The position numbers were made by a program, and so were the translations under genes. A stretch of DNA of 64,000 bases from Terriglobales bacterium (lineage in GTDB: Bacteria > Acidobacteriota > Terriglobia > Terriglobales > Acidobacteriaceae), in the NCBI GenBank assembly GCA_025936825.1, contig JAICSO010000002.1:248001-312000 (forward strand), read 5' to 3'. Under the pieces are notes generated by a model that worked only from the letters and a program-made list of their open reading frames with translations, did not search any database and was not told where the DNA came from. How positions within the stretch are numbered: position 1 is the first letter of the stretch; the number at the start of each line of letters is the position of its first letter. Below are positions 60,370-64,000 of this stretch, one piece after another.

Positions 60370-60690
60370 ATGCCAACTATCAACATCGCCACCTACGAAT
60401 TTCTTAACCGCATGCACCAAGCCTCGGAACGCGGGGATTCCGCCGAAGCCGAAAAGTACTTGAGGCAAGCCCTCGAACTCGATCCCGACAACATGGACGC
60501 TCTTCGCCATGCCGCTGGCTTTTATCACTTCGTGCTCCATGACGCAGCCAAGGCGCGCCGCTATGCCACGCTCTGCCGCGTCCAGGCGGCGAAAGTCACC
60601 GCCCAAATGGACGACATTTTAGGACAGGAAAACGAAAAGCCCAAAGCGACGGCCTCTCGCCACTTAGGTGGCATTATCGGGCCGTATTGA
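60370..60690 (+). CDS. Small TPR-like protein
   Basis: A 106-residue soluble helical protein. It starts INIATYEFLNRMHQASERGDSAEAEKYLRQALELDPDNMDALRHAAGF as one to two TPR units (summarised: the D-P-D-N-x-x-A-L end of a TPR helix pair is clear). A third helix and a polar tail ending GGIIGPY follow. It may work with the membrane TPR protein 96 bases upstream. The word repeat before it leaves no ribosome binding site (AAAGCGCC precedes the ATG). Confidence 0.7.
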   Translation: MPTINIATYEFLNRMHQASERGDSAEAEKYLRQALELDPDNMDALRHAAGFYHFVLHDAAKARRYATLCRVQAAKVTAQMDDILGQENEKPKATASRHLGGIIGPY

Positions 60691-60897
60691 CCGCAGATTT
60701 TAGATCTCAGATTGAAGATTCAAGATTTCGGACCGACACAGCGTGTGTCAATTCGAAACCTGCAGTTCCGCAATCTGAAATCTTCAATCAATCTGAAATC
60801 TTCAATCTGAAATCTTCAATCTACAATCCCCCCTTCTCCGTCTCCAATTTCCCAACCTGCGTTCCAGTAGTCACTAGCCACTAACCACCAGCCACTG
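60691..60897. repeat. ATCTGAAATCTTCA words (copy 2) plus CACTAGCCAC word arm
   Basis: 60692-60730 carries CAGATTTTAGATCTCAGATT and GAAGATTCAAGATTT. 60770-60828 carries CAATCTGAAATCTTCAATCA, ATCTGAAATCTTCAATCTGA and so on, inverted to the first arm around a GACACAGCGTGTGTC palindrome. At 60867-60897 the words TAGTCACTAGCCACTAACCA and CCAGCCACTG repeat the 59434 arm. No gene is present in the 232-base gap. Confidence 0.82.
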
Positions 60898-60904
60898 TCT
60901 TTGA

Positions 60905-60910
60905 TACAGT
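60905..60910 (+). promoter_or_regulatory. Candidate -10 box (TACAGT), short leader
   Basis: TTTGATACAGTTCTCG places TACAGT 12 bases before the ATG at 60923, in the same layout as 59519. There is no ribosome binding site before this start codon. Confidence 0.35.
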
Positions 60911-60922
60911 TCTCGTAGCTCC

Positions 60923-62293
60923 ATGGATCCACGTCTCAGCCTGACTCTAATCAACCTGCTGGTGAAGCTCGGCCTTGCCGCCGCTGTCGCCGCCGCGCTG
61001 GTTCGTTTCTTGGAATTCAAGTCTCTGCTGTTTCGCGAAGAGCGTTCCTGGCGTGACAAGATCTACCTGATTCTCTGGCTGGTGGTTTCCTCCTGGATTG
61101 GCAAGGCGCTCGCCCTCGGCGTCTGGATCAAGTTCGCACCCGCCGACAAATTGACCGGTGATCTTTTCTTCGAAACCACAGTTCTGCTGGGAGCGCTGGC
61201 AGGCAGATCGGCCGGCGCCATTGGTGGTGCGCTACTAGCAGTCCCCGGCATTTTCAACGGTGCCTGGCTCATGCTTCCCGTCTACGCGATCATCGGTGCC
61301 TTGGCCGGGCAGCTTCGTCACTTTATTCCCCACGACGAGGAAATCTGGAGTTTTTCGCCATTCAACTATCTCAGTGTGCTGCGGTGGTTGCGCCGCAGCG
61401 CCGAGCGCCCGAGTTTCTCTGACTGGCAGATGGTTTTCTTTCTCACGATCCTGCTGCTTCGATTCCTGTTCACCGAAGCAGGACGGTTCATCCCAGGCTA
61501 TCCCGCAACCCGCGCTCCGCAATGGGTAGAGATCCTCGCCTATGCAACTTCCGTGACGGTGATGGTCATTGAACTCAAGATCTGGAACGGCGTTCGCTTG
61601 CAGATTAAGCTCGAAGAACAGGAGCGTCTTCTGCTCAGGGCGCGGATGACCGCACTGCAGAACCAGATCAATCCCCACTTCCTGTTCAACACCTTGAATT
61701 CTGTTTCCTCGCTCGTACGTATTGCGCCCGACACCGCACGCGAACTGATTATCAAGCTCGCAACGATCCTCCGCCGCCTACTGCACAGCAGTGATGCATT
61801 CGTGCCATTGCAGGACGAAATCGATTTCATCGACAACTATCTCGATATTGAGGTCGTCCGCTTTGGGCGCGACAAACTGAAAGTGGTGAAAGAGCTCGAT
61901 CCCGCCTCGCTCGACGTTATGGTTCCCAGCATGTTGCTGCAACCACTGGTGGAGAACTCTATCAAGCACGGGCTCTCGTCGAAGATTGACGGCGGCAGCA
62001 TCTACCTGCGTAGCCAATTGTCGGAATCGCACGTCACCATCGAAGTGGAAGATGATGGCATTGGCATGGCATCCGCGCAGTTGCTGGAGCGCCCCGCGCC
62101 GCTTGGCCAGGGCGGAATTGGCATGGCCAATGTCGCCGAACGTCTGAAAGTTCTGTACGGGGAGAACGCCCGCATGACGGTTGACAGCCGCGATGGCAAG
62201 GGAACCCTCGTGCGGCTTCGCCTCCCTGTGCTCCCCGAGGACAGCGAGCACCCGGCGGTTCTTTACGAAGAGCGCTCCAGCACCCGCCGGTAA
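60923..62293 (+). CDS. LytS/YehU-type sensor histidine kinase
   Basis: A 456-residue membrane kinase. A 5TMR-LYT-like sensor of about six helices occupies residues 8-215, including GRSAGAIGGALLAVPGIFNGAWLMLPVYAIIGALAGQL, typical of LytS sensors. The His_kinase domain follows, with phospho-His in LQNQINPHFLFNTLNSVSSL. The HATPase has LLQPLVENSIKHGL and DDGIGM. Partners are usually LytTR response regulators; none is in the window. Its 3' end overlaps the convergent bshA by 31 bases. It probably senses the cell envelope or a small metabolite; the signal is unknown. Confidence 0.9.
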   Translation: MDPRLSLTLINLLVKLGLAAAVAAALVRFLEFKSLLFREERSWRDKIYLILWLVVSSWIGKALALGVWIKFAPADKLTGDLFFETTVLLGALAGRSAGAIGGALLAVPGIFNGAWLMLPVYAIIGALAGQLRHFIPHDEEIWSFSPFNYLSVLRWLRRSAERPSFSDWQMVFFLTILLLRFLFTEAGRFIPGYPATRAPQWVEILAYATSVTVMVIELKIWNGVRLQIKLEEQERLLLRARMTALQNQINPHFLFNTLNSVSSLVRIAPDTARELIIKLATILRRLLHSSDAFVPLQDEIDFIDNYLDIEVVRFGRDKLKVVKELDPASLDVMVPSMLLQPLVENSIKHGLSSKIDGGSIYLRSQLSESHVTIEVEDDGIGMASAQLLERPAPLGQGGIGMANVAERLKVLYGENARMTVDSRDGKGTLVRLRLPVLPEDSEHPAVLYEERSSTRR

Positions 62294-63429
62294 AAAGCTT
62301 CATATTGCGGAATGATGCTGTTGGCCGAAAAGTGATCCGCCGCCCATTTGCGGCACGCCCGTCCCATCGCCCGCAGTCGCGCTTCATCGCCTAAAATCTC
62401 GATCGCGTACTTTGCCATGCTGTCGACGTCACCGACTTCGGCGAGGAAGCCGGTTGATCCATGCTCAATCACTTCCGGTATTCCGCCGACCCGCGTGGCC
62501 ACGGGGACTACCTCGGATGCCATTGCTTCCAGCGCGGCCAAGCCGAAAGATTCCAATTGGCTTGGCAACAACAGAACATCGGCAATTGCCAGCTTTTCTC
62601 CAATCTGCTCCTGTTTTCCCAGGAAGATCACATCATGGTGAATGCCTTTTTGCACTGCCAAACGCTCAGCCGGTGATCGCTCCGGTCCATCGCCCATCAA
62701 TAGCAGCTTCGAAGGAATCTTCTTCCGCACGCGATCGAAAATTTCGATCACGTCGGTCACGCGCTTCACCGGACGAAAATTCGACACGTGCACGAGGATT
62801 CGCTCTCCCTTGGGCGCATACTCCGCCCGATGGTGGGTGAGATCCTTTTCCTTCTCACGGCAATACAACTCGCAATTCACGAAGTTGTAAATGACCTGAA
62901 TGTTGTTGGCGATTCCAAACTCGCGACAGGTCCGCTCGCGCAAATAGTTCGAGATGGCGGTCACCCCATCGCTTTGCTCAATGGAAAATCGCGTAACCGG
63001 CAGATAAGAAGGATCCTGTCCGACCAGCGTGATGTCGGTTCCATGCAGTGTGGTGACAAACGGCAAGCGCCGGTGCTTTGGCCCCCATGCCAGCATCTGC
63101 CGAGCAAGGAGTGCGCTCACCGAGTGCGGGATCGCATAATGCACATGAAGCAGGTCGAGATCGTATATCTCCGACACTTCCGCCATCCGCGTGGCCAGCG
63201 CCAGGTCATACGGCGGATACTCGAATAACGGATATCTCGAGACTTCAACTTCGTGATAGTGAATATTGGGTGCCGGGCGGTTCAGCCGGATGGGCTGCGC
63301 ATAAGAAATGAAGTGGACCTCATGCCCGCGTTGCGCGAGTTCCAATCCCAGTTCCGTGGCGACCACACCGCTGCCGCCATACGTGGGATAACAAGTAATT
63401 CCGAGCTTCAGCCTGCGCTCCTCCCCCAT
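62263..63429 (-). CDS. bshA: N-acetyl-alpha-D-glucosaminyl L-malate synthase
   Basis: A 388-residue GT4 glycosyltransferase that makes GlcNAc-malate, the first step of bacillithiol synthesis. The N-terminus LGITCYPTYGGSGVVATELGLELAQRGHEVHFISY is diagnostic. It is followed by LLHVHYAIPHSVSALLARQML, TLHGTDITLVGQDPSY, the donor-binding HVSNFRPVKRV, and LLPSQLESFGLAALEAMASEVPV-like ESFGLAALEAMA. The substrate-binding GGIPEVIEHGSTGFL and all catalytic residues are in place. BshB and BshC are not in the window. The ATG at 63429 has GGGGGAGGAG-like purines upstream. Confidence 0.95.
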   Translation of the reverse strand: MGEERRLKLGITCYPTYGGSGVVATELGLELAQRGHEVHFISYAQPIRLNRPAPNIHYHEVEVSRYPLFEYPPYDLALATRMAEVSEIYDLDLLHVHYAIPHSVSALLARQMLAWGPKHRRLPFVTTLHGTDITLVGQDPSYLPVTRFSIEQSDGVTAISNYLRERTCREFGIANNIQVIYNFVNCELYCREKEKDLTHHRAEYAPKGERILVHVSNFRPVKRVTDVIEIFDRVRKKIPSKLLLMGDGPERSPAERLAVQKGIHHDVIFLGKQEQIGEKLAIADVLLLPSQLESFGLAALEAMASEVVPVATRVGGIPEVIEHGSTGFLAEVGDVDSMAKYAIEILGDEARLRAMGRACRKWAADHFSANSIIPQYEAFYRRVLERSS

Positions 63430-63480
63430 GCAGCATTCGATTGCCGTGACTGCTCAGGGATTCAAATTCTAGCGCAAGAA

Positions 63481-64000
63481 CTAGGACTGGTTGCCGTGGG
63501 TGGCAGCCTTGGCGAAGCCTTTGTCCATCTTGTCGAGGTATTCTTGCAGGCGCTTCTGGATCTGTTCTTCGAGGGCGATAAATTCAATTCCCATGCCCAC
63601 CGCCGGATCGCTCGTCTTGACGCGCCCTTTGGTCACGATCTTGTCGGAATCAATCCAGAACGTGATGATGACTTCGGTGCTGACTGATAGTGGTACGAGG
63701 GTCTCCACGTAGCAGCCACGCCCGCCAATATCCGTTGCGTAACACTGCATATGCGCACGCCGGGGATCGTCGAAACTGATTACGATAGGGAACTGCACTC
63801 GATGGCGCAAAAAGCGTCGTTTGTCAGAGCGGCGGGTTAGTTCAGGATTCTCTTGTCCCTTACGCGTGACTTCGTCCCAAGGGACCGACTGGTTCGGCAT
63901 AATGCGCACGCCGGCATCGAATCCTTTTGGCAGAGCCACAGCCTTTACCCACTTGATCTCGAAGCGGGCCTTCTTTTCGCCATACTGTACGCCAAGGATC
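63481..64000 (-). CDS. PilZ-domain protein, 5' end beyond the window
   Basis: The frame stays open from the window edge (ILGVQYGEKKARFEIKWVKAVALP) to the stop at 63481, 172 codons in view. The N-terminal visible part resembles the beta-rich YcgR-N/PilZ-like half that precedes PilZ domains. The PilZ domain has RRFLRHRVQFPIVISF (R-x-x-x-R), then ATDIGGRGCYVET (D-x-G-x-x-G-x-x variant of D-x-S-x-x-G), then GIEFIAL. It should bind cyclic di-GMP. A GTG at 63939 could give a shorter protein, but continuity to the edge argues that the gene starts outside. Confidence 0.85.
   Translation of the reverse strand, partial: ILGVQYGEKKARFEIKWVKAVALPKGFDAGVRIMPNQSVPWDEVTRKGQENPELTRRSDKRRFLRHRVQFPIVISFDDPRRAHMQCYATDIGGRGCYVETLVPLSVSTEVIITFWIDSDKIVTKGRVKTSDPAVGMGIEFIALEEQIQKRLQEYLDKMDKGFAKAATHGNQS

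Overview
The window looks like a chromosomal segment of an Acidobacteriota bacterium, most likely of the Koribacter/Sulfotelmatobacter type within Terriglobia. That is inference from gene content and style. The content includes PilZ proteins, secreted M13, M61 and S9 peptidases, a bactofilin, LpxD (so a Gram-negative outer membrane), BshA (bacillithiol), GlgB with a GH57 enzyme, and a ccsA-hemA-hemC-hemD cluster. The DNA has moderately high GC, many 4-nt ATGA overlaps, and intergenic spaces full of short degenerate repeats. No rRNA, tRNA, CRISPR array or prophage was found. The only mobile element is one IS110-family insertion near the left edge.

Layout. 0-5 kb is accessory: a cut-off gene, a PilZ protein, the IS110 transposase, an NTF2-like secreted protein and a membrane protein. 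4.5-10 kb is a minus-strand run: a small conserved protein, a SAM methyltransferase, an M13 peptidase, YvcK, a TPR protein and a PCYCGC-type secreted protein. 10-14.6 kb holds secreted hydrolases and a DinB-like protein around a block of tandem and hairpin repeats. 14.7-24.7 kb is a plus-strand housekeeping run: mtnP, a PfkB kinase, a membrane glycosyltransferase-like protein, MgtC, dapF, an LD-carboxypeptidase, mpl, an M61 peptidase and plsC. The dapF/LdcA/mpl part makes and recycles meso-diaminopimelate peptides. 25-31 kb holds lpxD, a DsbD-alpha-like protein, a CCA-adding-type nucleotidyltransferase with a histone-like tail, an AsmA-like protein and a HhH protein. 31.6-35.5 kb is the tetrapyrrole operon. 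35.5-42.4 kb holds a broken ester cyclase, an S9 peptidase, a beta-propeller lipoprotein and a complete Cpx-like envelope stress module (CpxA/CpxR divergent from a Spy/CpxP protein, with a perfect CpxR box between them). 42.5-51 kb holds an ABC exporter, a methyltransferase/FAD oxidoreductase pair, a bactofilin, menC-like and a frameshifted mazG. 51-64 kb holds divergent glgB and GH57 genes, a peroxiredoxin-like gene, a lysylphosphatidylglycerol-synthase-like membrane protein, a lytic transglycosylase, a HAD phosphatase, TPR proteins, a LytS-type kinase, bshA and a PilZ gene cut by the right edge.

The two strongest observations are these. First, a peroxiredoxin-like gene at 55720-56232 reads through an in-frame TGA exactly where the active-site cysteine should be (W-U-P-N-C), with a small stem-loop at a suitable distance downstream. 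It is a probable selenoprotein that ordinary gene calling would truncate. Second, many intergenic gaps carry long imperfect inverted repeats built from short tandem 'words'. Word families such as CTTCGTG, GATTCAAT, ATCTGAAATCTTCA, AGTGGTC and GAAACCT each recur at two or more unlinked loci. In addition there is a two-copy three-hairpin element with covarying stems. Two genes are broken in place: mazG by a 1-nt insertion and a SnoaL-like ester cyclase by an amber codon.
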